Below are positions 26,581 to 34,458 of a DNA stretch of 64,000 nucleotides, piece after piece (the stretch's first letter is position 1; each line of letters begins with the position of its first letter). The DNA is taken from assembly GCA_964490975.1 (NCBI GenBank), contig CAZBEQ010000008.1, positions 1 to 64,000 of the forward strand, written 5' to 3'. Made by a program: the position numbers and the translations under genes. The notes beneath the pieces were generated by a model that was not told where the DNA came from, ran no database searches, and was given only the letters and a program-made list of their open reading frames with translations. The stretch is from DTU013 sp964490975 (lineage in GTDB: Bacteria > Bacillota > Clostridia > Acetivibrionales > DTU013).

Positions 26581-27033
26581 TTATTTCTGCGTTTTTTCCT
26601 CGTGCAACGATTTAATAGCTTTTCTTATTGCATCAGCCTGTTCCTGTGTTATCACGCCGTCATCCACCAGATCCTTCAATACGCCGTGCTTTTTACCAGG
26701 ATATTTATGTCTGTGTCTGTCGTTTTTATCATTTAACTGGCCTTCATTCTTTAACTTTTGACGTTCCTTTTCAAATTGTGCCATCTTAGCCTCAAAAGCA
26801 TTTAATACGGCATTTTTCTGCTCTTGTGTCAGGGTGCCGTCTTTCACAAGGCTATCAAGTGAATTTTTGATCCTGTCATGCATCCGGGCAGGATCAGCAG
26901 GGCTCTTCGTTGTGGCTCCGGCATTATCTTGCAGGCGGGCTGGCCCGGTATTCACTTCTGCAAGTGAATATGTCCCTGTCAATGCTATGGCGGCGGCAAG
27001 TAAGACGCCTGCTGCTGTTTTCCTGTTTATCAT
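26581..27033 (-). CDS. Small secreted protein with two internal repeats
   Basis: 150 residues with an N-terminal signal peptide (about 1-25, INRKTAAGVLLAAAIALTGTYS). The mature part is charged and has two copies of a short helix-turn-helix-like repeat: LDSLVKDGTLTQEQKNAVLNAF and LKDLVDDGVITQEQADAIRKAI, separated by a Lys/His/Asp-rich stretch. Similar TQEQ repeats occur in clostridial DUF2680-type exported proteins. Function unknown. RBS is AGGAGCG before the ATG. Confidence 0.75.
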   Translation of the reverse strand: MINRKTAAGVLLAAAIALTGTYSLAEVNTGPARLQDNAGATTKSPADPARMHDRIKNSLDSLVKDGTLTQEQKNAVLNAFEAKMAQFEKERQKLKNEGQLNDKNDRHRHKYPGKKHGVLKDLVDDGVITQEQADAIRKAIKSLHEEKTQK

Positions 27034-27274
27034 GCTGCATCGCTCCTTATAAGAAAGTTTATTTTAATTCGTTCATGCTTATTTTTTACATAGGAGTACA
27101 CAAATATATTTGAAATTACTGCTATTAGCCAACAAGATGCTCTGACGGATAAATTTCATATTATCTCAAATATTATTCAGGAGGTCTTAAACTTTATTTG
27201 CAGTAATAGAGACGATTGGTCTTCTTGACTAAATATGATAAAATAATGGAAACAATTGAATGGAGATAATAAAA

Positions 27275-27763
27275 TTGTCTGTACATATAGCATTAGTTGA
27301 ACCTGAAATACCTCAGAATACCGGAAATATTGCAAGGACGTGTGCTGCAACGGGGACAGGCCTGCATTTGGTAAAGCCGCTTGGATTTTCGATAGACGAC
27401 CGTTATCTGAAAAGAGCCGGCCTTGACTACTGGGACAAGGTGTTGGTAAGCGTAAGTGAAAGCTTTGCTGAGCTAAGGCAGAAATACTCCGGCTCTACAT
27501 TTTACTATGCTTCCACAAAAGCGGGAAGGGCATATACTGAGGTGGATTATCCAGAGGACTGTTTTCTGGTATTTGGAAAGGAGACTGCCGGACTGCCTGA
27601 AAGTCTTTTAGAGGCGAATATGGAATACTGTATAAGGATACCAATGAGGTCAGGCATTCGATCTCTGAATCTTTCGAATTCTGCTGCTGTTATCCTGTAC
27701 GAAGTCTTGAGGCAGCATAACTTTGAACATCTTGAACTAATAGGTAAAATGGGAATGGAGTGA
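27275..27763 (+). CDS. trmL: tRNA (cytidine(34)-2'-O)-methyltransferase TrmL
   Basis: 162-residue SPOUT (trefoil-knot) methyltransferase that 2'-O-methylates wobble C/U34 of tRNA-Leu isoacceptors. Motifs: EPEIPQNTGNIARTCAATG, LVFGKETAGLP and IPMRSGIRSLNLSNSAAVILYE, the AdoMet-binding knot. TTG at 27275 is chosen because GGAG lies nine bases before it and the protein then begins MSVHIALVEPEI; an ATG at 27260 has no RBS. The stop overlaps the reading frame of the next gene. Confidence 0.92.
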   Translation: MSVHIALVEPEIPQNTGNIARTCAATGTGLHLVKPLGFSIDDRYLKRAGLDYWDKVLVSVSESFAELRQKYSGSTFYYASTKAGRAYTEVDYPEDCFLVFGKETAGLPESLLEANMEYCIRIPMRSGIRSLNLSNSAAVILYEVLRQHNFEHLELIGKMGME

Positions 27764-27768
27764 TTGAT

Positions 27769-28881
27769 TTGGTAAACAGGGATAGATTGGTAAATGAGTT
27801 TTTAGAACTTGTCAGCATCGACAGTATTACTAAAAAGGAACGCCGAATGGCTGACAGGCTGAAAGAGAAGCTTGGCGCAATGGGATTTGAGGTGTATGAA
27901 GACGATGCAGGGAAAAGTATAGGCGGGGATGCAGGTAATATAATTTGCACGATAAAAGGAACAAAACAGGTACCTGCAGTCATGTTCACTGCTCATATGG
28001 ACACTGTCGAACCGGGTATTGGAAAAAAGCCAACTGTGGAAGGGGATATCATTAGGTCGGACGGAACTACTGTACTTGGAGGCGATGATGTATCTGGCAT
28101 TGTTTGTATTCTTGAGGCTGTCAGGACAATAAAAGATAACGGACTTGGACATGGTGATATACAGATAGTATTTACGATAGCCGAGGAGGGTGGCTTGTAC
28201 GGCGCGAAGGGCTTGGATTACAGCAGGATATATGCAAAATACGGATTCGTTATGGATAGCAATGGCCCGATAGGTACTGTCGCTGTTAAAGCACCCTCAC
28301 AGGATAAGATAAGCATTACAGTCGAAGGCAGGGCATCGCATGCCGGGCTGACACCCGAGAAGGGGATCAGCGCAATAGAGATAGCAGCTTGCGCCATAGC
28401 CCGGATGAAGCTTGGCAGGATAGACAGGGAAACTACGGCCAATATCGGTGTCATAAATGGCGGCAGGGAAACTAATATCGTATGCGACAGGGTGGAAATC
28501 AAGGCAGAGGCAAGAAGCCGTGACTTGAAAAAGCTGGAGGCTCAGACGGCGCATATGAGGGAATGCTTTGAGAAGGCAGCTGCCGAATTTGGGGGAAGGG
28601 TCGATTTTAATACGGACAGGATGTATCCATCCTTTAATATATGCGAAAACGCACCAATAATGGCTATTCTCAGAAAGGCAGCAGAGAATGCAGGTATAGT
28701 GCTGCTGCCTGAAGAGACCGGTGGAGGCAGCGACACTAACATTTTTAACGGAAACGGCATAGAATCGGTAGATATAAGTACCGGTATGGAAAAGGTACAC
28801 AGCACGGCGGAGTGCATATCGATCGATAATATGGTAAGGGCTGCTGAATTTGTTCTTTCTATCATAAACAGCGTTGAATGA
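27769..28881 (+). CDS. PepT-like M20 metallopeptidase
   Basis: About 370-residue di-zinc peptidase of the M20 family (peptidase T-like). Metal ligands and catalytic acids are recognisable: HMDTVEPG, LGGDDVSG, AEEGGLYGAKG, SNGPIG and the C-terminal KVHSTAE. The dimerisation lid lies around 180-290. Likely cleaves small peptides in the cytosol. TTG at 27769 has GGAG eight bases upstream; a GTG at 27760, overlapping the trmL stop, is possible. Confidence 0.88.
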   Translation: MVNRDRLVNEFLELVSIDSITKKERRMADRLKEKLGAMGFEVYEDDAGKSIGGDAGNIICTIKGTKQVPAVMFTAHMDTVEPGIGKKPTVEGDIIRSDGTTVLGGDDVSGIVCILEAVRTIKDNGLGHGDIQIVFTIAEEGGLYGAKGLDYSRIYAKYGFVMDSNGPIGTVAVKAPSQDKISITVEGRASHAGLTPEKGISAIEIAACAIARMKLGRIDRETTANIGVINGGRETNIVCDRVEIKAEARSRDLKKLEAQTAHMRECFEKAAAEFGGRVDFNTDRMYPSFNICENAPIMAILRKAAENAGIVLLPEETGGGSDTNIFNGNGIESVDISTGMEKVHSTAECISIDNMVRAAEFVLSIINSVE

Positions 28882-28929
28882 CAGTGTAACATACTTTAAA
28901 ATCATATGTATAATGAACGGAGGGATGGC

Positions 28930-30015
28930 ATGGTAAAAAGGATCGGTGTCATGACAGGGGGCGGCGACTGCCCCGGGTTAAATGCTGTGCTCAGAGCTGT
29001 CGTCAAAACCGCTATGATCAAATACGGCTTTGAGGTGATCGGCTTCAGGGATGGTTACAGAGGAATGGTCTTAAATGATTATGTGCATTTTAAGCCTGGC
29101 GATGTATCTGGAATACTCGACAAAGGTGGTACCATCCTGGGAAGCTCGAACCGTGACAATCCCTTCAAATTCAGGGTAGAGAACAACGGCACAGTGAATT
29201 ATGTCGATATGTCTGACAAAGTGATTGAAAATGTCCGGGCCCAGGGTATTGACTGTATGATTCTCATAGGCGGTGACGGAACGCTTACAAGTGCCAGGGA
29301 TTTTTCCAGAAAGGGACTCAATGTGATCGGCGTTCCAAAAACTATAGATAATGATCTTTCCGCCACAGATACGACCTTCGGCTTTATGACGGCAGTAGAT
29401 ACGGCGACTGAAGCTATTGATAAGCTGCATTCAACAGCTGAGTCACATCACAGGGTTATGATTTTGGAGGTCATGGGCAGATATGCAGGCTGGATAGCTC
29501 TGACGTCAGGTATAGCAGGCGGTGCTGATGTTATATTGATACCGGAGATAGAATACGATATGTCGAAGGTTTCAGCTAAAATACTGGAAAGAAAGGCTGA
29601 GGGAAAGCATTTCAGCCTGGTTGTTACGGCAGAGGGAGCAAAAGAAGTCAATGGCGGTATGACAGTCAGCAGAGTTGACAAAAGCAGTCCCGATCCGATA
29701 AGGCTTGGAGGAGTAGGCAATAAAATTGCTGCCGACATTGAAAAGCTGACCGGAATAGAGACAAGAGTGACGGTTTTGGGACACCTTCAACGTGGCGGAA
29801 GACCGAATCCATATGACAGGCTCCTTTCAACGCGTTATGGAGTTGAAGCTGTGGAAATGGCTAATGAGGAGAAATATGGCATGATGGTCTCATTGAATGG
29901 TGATGAGATAACAGCGGTAACACTTGAAGAAGCAGTAGGCAAACTGAAAAATGTGCCTGCTGACGGAGAATTGGTAAGGATCGCAAAGAGTGTAGGTGTA
30001 AGTTTCGGAGATTAG
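28930..30015 (+). CDS. pfkA: 6-phosphofructokinase
   Basis: 361-residue PFK catalysing the committed step of glycolysis. Active-site motifs: GGDCPGLN, GGDGT (114-118), PKTIDND (136-142) with catalytic D140, MGRYAGWIAL and GHLQRGGRP. The donor-determining positions (E. coli 104 and 124) are G117 and K137: Gly normally marks ATP use, Lys is usual in pyrophosphate or mixed-lineage enzymes. ATP is the more likely donor because pyrophosphate enzymes carry Asp at the first position. ATG at 28930 after GGAGGG. Terminator follows. Confidence 0.94.
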   Translation: MVKRIGVMTGGGDCPGLNAVLRAVVKTAMIKYGFEVIGFRDGYRGMVLNDYVHFKPGDVSGILDKGGTILGSSNRDNPFKFRVENNGTVNYVDMSDKVIENVRAQGIDCMILIGGDGTLTSARDFSRKGLNVIGVPKTIDNDLSATDTTFGFMTAVDTATEAIDKLHSTAESHHRVMILEVMGRYAGWIALTSGIAGGADVILIPEIEYDMSKVSAKILERKAEGKHFSLVVTAEGAKEVNGGMTVSRVDKSSPDPIRLGGVGNKIAADIEKLTGIETRVTVLGHLQRGGRPNPYDRLLSTRYGVEAVEMANEEKYGMMVSLNGDEITAVTLEEAVGKLKNVPADGELVRIAKSVGVSFGD

Positions 30016-30053
30016 CGTTTAGATTGCAAAAAAAGGTGGTATATACCAGTAAA

Positions 30054-30090
30054 AGCCTTGCATTGTTAGAATACTTTGCAAGGCTCTATT
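30054..30090 (+). terminator. Terminator-like hairpin after pfkA
   Basis: Perfect arms AGCCTTGCA (30054-30062) and TGCAAGGCT (30077-30085), 14-base loop, modest T-containing tail. Confidence 0.55.
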
Positions 30091-30180
30091 ATAGCTGTTT
30101 GCCATCGACTTCAGTTAAGGGAACGAATGTGCTGAAAATTTATCTCTGCGATTGATCGACATCCGATAGGAGAAGTTTAA

Positions 30181-31080
30181 ATGGAGTTTAATGAAATAAC
30201 ATTGAACAGCAGGATATTGTTTAATAGTTATATAAAACAGTGTGATCCGCAAATTTCAGAATTGACCTTTACGAATTTTTTTGCATGGAGATATTACTAC
30301 AATTTCAGATATGCAGTAATAGCAGGCCTGCTGTGTATAATTGCTGCGCCGTTCCGTGATGAACCTTTTGCAATGATGCCGTTGGGGAAAGTCAATACAG
30401 TAAATTTTAATGAAGCCTTTAAAGAGCTCAAAGGTTATTTTACTCAAAGGGGTTGGAGGCTTTGCTTCAGGAAGCTTACCGGAGATGAGCTGACATATTT
30501 CAGGGACAGGGTCTCGGATGAAAAGCTCATTATTCATGATAGGGACAATAGTGATTACCTTTACATTACAGAGGATCTCAAAACCCTGCGAGGTAAAAAG
30601 TATGATGGTAAGCGTAATCATATAAATAAGTTCAGGAAGCATCATGAATTTGAGTACGTCCCGCTGGAATGCCACATGCTCGATGAGTGCAGCAGGATAA
30701 TGGAAGAATGGTGTCGTGAAAAGAACTGCTGCTGCCAGGAGGGCGACTATTGCGAGAGAAAAGCAAATCTTGAGCTTTTGTGGAACTTCAGGACACTCGG
30801 CTGTAAGGGCGCGATGATAAAAATGGATGGAAAATACAAAGCGTTTACTGTGGGGGAGATTTTGAACAACAACACTGCTGTTATACATATAGAGAAGGCG
30901 AAAAGTTCCGTGGATGGACTGTTTACGATCATAAACCAGCAGTTTGTAGAGCATGAATGGTATGAGACGTTATATATCAACAGAGAGCAGGATCTTGGTA
31001 TGGAGGGCTTGAGAAAGGCTAAACTCTCTTATCATCCGGTCCGTATCATAGATAAATTCACTGTATATCCTGATCTGTGA
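30181..31080 (+). CDS. DUF2156 (GNAT-fold, lysyltransferase-C-terminal-like) protein
   Basis: 299-residue cytosolic protein of the DUF2156 family, a GNAT-type fold shared with the soluble domain of phosphatidylglycerol lysyltransferases. Visible features: an N-terminal LTFTNFFAWRYYYN motif, GKKYDGKRNHINKFRKHH, and the C-terminal YINREQDLGMEGLRKAKLSYHP typical of the family. A Cys cluster (NCCCQEGDYC, about 182-191) is unusual. Substrate is unknown; no membrane helices, so it is not MprF itself. Start ATG after ATAGGAG. Confidence 0.85.
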   Translation: MEFNEITLNSRILFNSYIKQCDPQISELTFTNFFAWRYYYNFRYAVIAGLLCIIAAPFRDEPFAMMPLGKVNTVNFNEAFKELKGYFTQRGWRLCFRKLTGDELTYFRDRVSDEKLIIHDRDNSDYLYITEDLKTLRGKKYDGKRNHINKFRKHHEFEYVPLECHMLDECSRIMEEWCREKNCCCQEGDYCERKANLELLWNFRTLGCKGAMIKMDGKYKAFTVGEILNNNTAVIHIEKAKSSVDGLFTIINQQFVEHEWYETLYINREQDLGMEGLRKAKLSYHPVRIIDKFTVYPDL

Positions 31081-31088
31081 AGAGAGCC

Positions 31089-31106
31089 GTTTAAACGTGT
31101 TTAAAC
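31089..31106. repeat. Doubled palindrome GTTTAAAC upstream of gap
   Basis: GTTTAAAC at 31089-31096 and again at 31099-31106, start-to-start 10 bp (one helical turn). It lies just after the preceding gene, about 190 bp before gap; could be a protein-binding site. No known operator matches. Confidence 0.5.
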
Positions 31107-31210
31107 CTGAGTCGGTATACTTTTTACGATAAAGGAAAATATATAAATGTTGTTTCATAATTATCTTGTGAAGACTTTGTTAAAAAATTGTTTATTTTTT
31201 TACATAAGTA

Positions 31211-31239
31211 TTGAAAATATGATTTAAATAATATAAAAT
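31211..31239 (+). promoter_or_regulatory. Promoter candidate of gap
   Basis: TTGAAA (31211-31216) and TAAAAT (31234-31239) with 17-base spacing, in very A/T-rich DNA, 54 bases before the gap ATG. Such matches are easy to find in A/T-rich sequence. Confidence 0.4.
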
Positions 31240-31292
31240 AATTGTGATTTTTGAATGCAATAACCATAATTCATATAGGAGGTAATTAGAAA

Positions 31293-32306
31293 ATGGCAGC
31301 AAAAATAGGTATTAACGGTTTTGGCAGAATCGGCCGTCTCGTTTTCAGAGCAGCAATCGAAAATCCGAATGTTGAAGTAAAGGGCATAAACGATCCGTTT
31401 ATTGATCTTGAGTACATGACATATATGCTCAGGTATGATACGGTACATGGCCAGTTCAAGGGTGAGATCTCCGTAGAAGACGGCAAGCTCGTTGTAAACG
31501 GTAAGAAGATCGCTGTATATGCAGCTATGAACCCTGAAGAGATTCCATGGAGCGAATGCGGCGCAGAATACATAGTTGAGTCAACGGGTGTATTCCTGAC
31601 TACTGAAAAAGCATCAGCACACTTCAAGGGTGGCGCAAAGAAGGTCGTTATCAGCGCTCCTGCAAAGGACAGCACGCCGATGTTCGTTATGGGCGTAAAC
31701 AACAGCAAGTACACAACTGACATGAATGTTGTTTCCAACGCTTCCTGTACTACCAACTGTCTTGCACCTCTTGCAAAGGTCATCAACGACAATTTTGGTA
31801 TACTTGAAGGTCTCATGACCACTGTTCATTCCATCACCGCAACACAGAAGACAGTTGACGGGCCCTCCAAGAAGGACTGGAGAGGCGGACGTGCAGCAGC
31901 ACACAATATCATTCCTTCATCCACCGGCGCTGCAAAGGCTGTTGGAAAGGTTATCCCCGAACTCAATGGCAAACTGACAGGTATGGCCTTCAGGGTTCCT
32001 ACTCCTGACGTATCAGTTGTAGATCTCACCTGCCGTCTTGAAAAGGCTGCAACCTATGAAGAAATCAAGGCAGCTATCAAGAAAGCTTCTGAGAACGAAC
32101 TCAAGGGCATTATCGGATACACTGAAGATGAAGTTGTTTCATCAGATTTTATCCACGATGCACGTACTTCCATATTCGATGCAAAAGCAGGTATAGCTCT
32201 CAACGACAATTTCGTCAAGCTGGTTTCCTGGTATGACAACGAATGGGGTTATTCAAACAAGGTGGTTGACCTGATCCAGTACATGGCTTCGGTCGATGCT
32301 AAATAA
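31293..32306 (+). CDS. gap: Glyceraldehyde-3-phosphate dehydrogenase (NAD)
   Basis: 337-residue glycolytic dehydrogenase. NAD fold GINGFGRIGR at 7-16, D34 in KGINDPFID consistent with NAD preference, catalytic C152 in SNASCTTNCLAPL, and SWYDNEWGYSNKV near the C-terminus. RBS GGAGGT precedes the ATG. First gene of the gap, pgk-tpi, gpmI series. The use of regular codons with C/G at third positions suggests high expression. Confidence 0.97.
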   Translation: MAAKIGINGFGRIGRLVFRAAIENPNVEVKGINDPFIDLEYMTYMLRYDTVHGQFKGEISVEDGKLVVNGKKIAVYAAMNPEEIPWSECGAEYIVESTGVFLTTEKASAHFKGGAKKVVISAPAKDSTPMFVMGVNNSKYTTDMNVVSNASCTTNCLAPLAKVINDNFGILEGLMTTVHSITATQKTVDGPSKKDWRGGRAAAHNIIPSSTGAAKAVGKVIPELNGKLTGMAFRVPTPDVSVVDLTCRLEKAATYEEIKAAIKKASENELKGIIGYTEDEVVSSDFIHDARTSIFDAKAGIALNDNFVKLVSWYDNEWGYSNKVVDLIQYMASVDAK

Positions 32307-32398
32307 TTGATTAATACGGACTAATTAAGGTCCACTCTTGCCCTTACCTTATGTGAGTGGTCAATGGGTGGACCTTTAATTTTGAAAGGGTGGATGTC

Positions 32399-34345
32399 AT
32401 GGCACTTTATAATAAAAAGTCAATTAAAGATATTGATGTCAGGGGTAAAAAAGTTATCGTCAGAGTCGACTTCAATGTACCCCAGGACGAAAATGGAAGT
32501 ATAACAGATGACAAGAGGATTGTCGGAGCGCTGCCCACAATAAAATACCTTGTAAACAACGGCGCCAAAACGATTTTGGTTTCTCACCTTGGCAGGCCAA
32601 AGAACGGACCGGAAGCAAAGTTCAGCATGAACCCCACCGCTGTTAGACTCGGCGAACTTTTAGGCAAGCCTGTTATTATGGCTGATGATGTAATAGGACC
32701 TGATGCCAAGGCAAAAGCAGCTGCTCTTAAGGATGGGGAAATCCTTATGCTTGAGAACGTTAGATTCCATAAAGAAGAAGAGAAAAATGATCCTGCATTT
32801 GCAAAGGAACTCTCCACTCTTGCAGAGATATATGTAAATGATGCATTTGGTACAGCACATAGGGCACATGCCTCTACTGCAGGTCTGGCTGACTATCTGC
32901 CGGCTGTTTGTGGATATCTTATCCAGAAAGAGATTGATATCATGGGCAAGGCGCTGTCAAATCCGGCAAGGCCTTTTGTTGCGATACTCGGCGGCAAGAA
33001 GGTTTCTGACAAGATAGAGGTCATTGAAAATTTGTTAGAGAAGGTTGATACACTTATAATCGGCGGTGGTATGGCATATACATTCCTAAAAGCAAAGGGT
33101 TACAAAATAGGCAATTCCATATGTGAGGACGACAAGATCGAACTGGCAAAAAGTCTGCTTGCAAAAGCTGACGAAAAGGGTGTAAATCTGATGCTGCCGA
33201 TAGGAAGTATTGTTGGAAAAGAATTCAGTAATGACACCGAACATAAATATGTGCCCTCGGATGATATGCCGGATGGTTGGATGGGCATGGATATAGGCTC
33301 ACTGACAATCGAGCAATTTTCCAAGGAGATAAAAAAGGCAAAGACTATCGTATGGAACGGACCGATGGGTGTGTTTGAATTTGACAATTTTGCCAATGGT
33401 ACAAGGGAAATAGCCAAAGCTGTTGCTGATTCAGGAGCTGTTTCAATAGTAGGAGGAGGCGACTCTGCCGCTGCTATAGAGCAGCTTGGATTTGCCGATA
33501 AGATCACACATATTTCTACAGGCGGAGGCGCATCACTTGAATTCCTCGAAGGAAAGCTCCTTCCCGGAATAGCTGCTTTACTTGACAAGAACCCAAGGAA
33601 AAAGATTGCCGCCGGCAACTGGAAGATGAATAAAACTGCCAAAGAAGCAGTCGAGTTCGTAACAGCTCTTAAACCGAGAGTGGAAGGCGCTGAGGCAGAG
33701 GTTGTTGTCGGAGTACCTTTTATATGCCTGTCTGATGTTATCAAAGCTGCAGCAGGATCAAATATAAAGGTAGCAGCCCAGAATATGCACTGGGAAGAAA
33801 AGGGAGCATTTACCGGTGAGGTTTCCGGCCCTATGCTCAAGGATCTCGGCGTTGATTATGTAATAATCGGACATTCCGAAAGAAGGCAGTATTTTGCTGA
33901 AACTGACGAGACAGTCAACAAAAAAGCGCATGCTGTATTCAAATATGGCTTGAAGCCTATTATATGCGTAGGTGAATCATTAGCGCAGAGGGAAGAGGGA
34001 GTTACTGCAGAACTGGTAAGCTATCAGGTGAAGATAGCGCTTCTTGGCCTTTCCGCAGAGCAGGTCAAAGAGACAGTCATTGCTTATGAGCCTATCTGGG
34101 CGATTGGCACAGGCAAGACTGCAACAAAGGAACAGGCGAATGAAGTATGCGCGATTATAAGGGGAACAGTCAAAGGTATGTACTGTGAGGATGTGGCAGA
34201 TGAGGTTCGTATCCAGTATGGCGGAAGTGTAACAGCTGCCACTGCATCTGAGCTTTTCACTATGTCCGACATCGATGGAGGCCTGGTTGGTGGTGCAAGC
34301 CTTAAGCTGGACGACTTTGAAAAGATAGTAAAGTATAACGGATAA
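32399..34345 (+). CDS. pgk-tpiA: Fused phosphoglycerate kinase / triosephosphate isomerase
   Basis: One 648-residue frame holding two glycolytic enzymes. Residues 1 to about 393 are a complete PGK (RVDFNVPQ, HLGRPKNGPE, GGKKVSDKIEVIENLL, GGGDSAAAIEQLG). Residues 399-648 are a complete TPI with catalytic K409 (GNWKMNK), H492 (IIGHSERR), E564 (AYEPIWAIGTGK) and the YGGSV phosphate loop. The junction is LLDKNPRKKIAAGNWKM: no stop codon and no internal Met at the TPI start. Such a fusion is known from Thermotoga. ATG at 32399 after AGGGTGGATG; a start at 32357 is unlikely. Confidence 0.95.
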   Translation: MALYNKKSIKDIDVRGKKVIVRVDFNVPQDENGSITDDKRIVGALPTIKYLVNNGAKTILVSHLGRPKNGPEAKFSMNPTAVRLGELLGKPVIMADDVIGPDAKAKAAALKDGEILMLENVRFHKEEEKNDPAFAKELSTLAEIYVNDAFGTAHRAHASTAGLADYLPAVCGYLIQKEIDIMGKALSNPARPFVAILGGKKVSDKIEVIENLLEKVDTLIIGGGMAYTFLKAKGYKIGNSICEDDKIELAKSLLAKADEKGVNLMLPIGSIVGKEFSNDTEHKYVPSDDMPDGWMGMDIGSLTIEQFSKEIKKAKTIVWNGPMGVFEFDNFANGTREIAKAVADSGAVSIVGGGDSAAAIEQLGFADKITHISTGGGASLEFLEGKLLPGIAALLDKNPRKKIAAGNWKMNKTAKEAVEFVTALKPRVEGAEAEVVVGVPFICLSDVIKAAAGSNIKVAAQNMHWEEKGAFTGEVSGPMLKDLGVDYVIIGHSERRQYFAETDETVNKKAHAVFKYGLKPIICVGESLAQREEGVTAELVSYQVKIALLGLSAEQVKETVIAYEPIWAIGTGKTATKEQANEVCAIIRGTVKGMYCEDVADEVRIQYGGSVTAATASELFTMSDIDGGLVGGASLKLDDFEKIVKYNG

Positions 34346-34365
34346 GAAAGACGTAAAGTGGAGAA

Positions 34366-34440
34366 GGGGACATACCTCTACTGGGAGCAGGGGTCTGGGG
34401 TTGAGGAATGTCCCCTTTCTATGCTGAGGAATGTCCCCTT
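34366..34440. repeat. REP-like GGGGACA hairpin element, copy 1
   Basis: GGGGACATACCTC (34366-34378) pairs with GAGGAATGTCCCC (34403-34415) with one mismatch; the right arm is repeated at 34426-34438, 23 bp on. Related to the elements at 35998 and 55864. It lies between pgk-tpi and gpmI. Confidence 0.7.
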
Positions 34441-34458
34441 TTAATAAGGAGGTAATAT

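Noticed and set aside
28930..30015. Calling the PFK a pyrophosphate-dependent enzyme
   Set aside because: Pyrophosphate enzymes usually have Asp at the position of G117; Lys137 alone is not enough.
30256..30954. Minus-strand open frame of about 232 codons opposite the DUF2156 gene
   Set aside because: The plus-strand frame has a good RBS and family motifs; the antisense frame has none.
33100..33840. Long minus-strand open frame (about 246 codons) opposite pgk-tpi
   Set aside because: It is the complement of a strongly conserved coding region, has no RBS and low-complexity composition; a codon-bias shadow.
32399..34345. Two separate genes pgk and tpiA
   Set aside because: No stop codon and no start codon at the junction; the frame is continuous with plausible linker residues.
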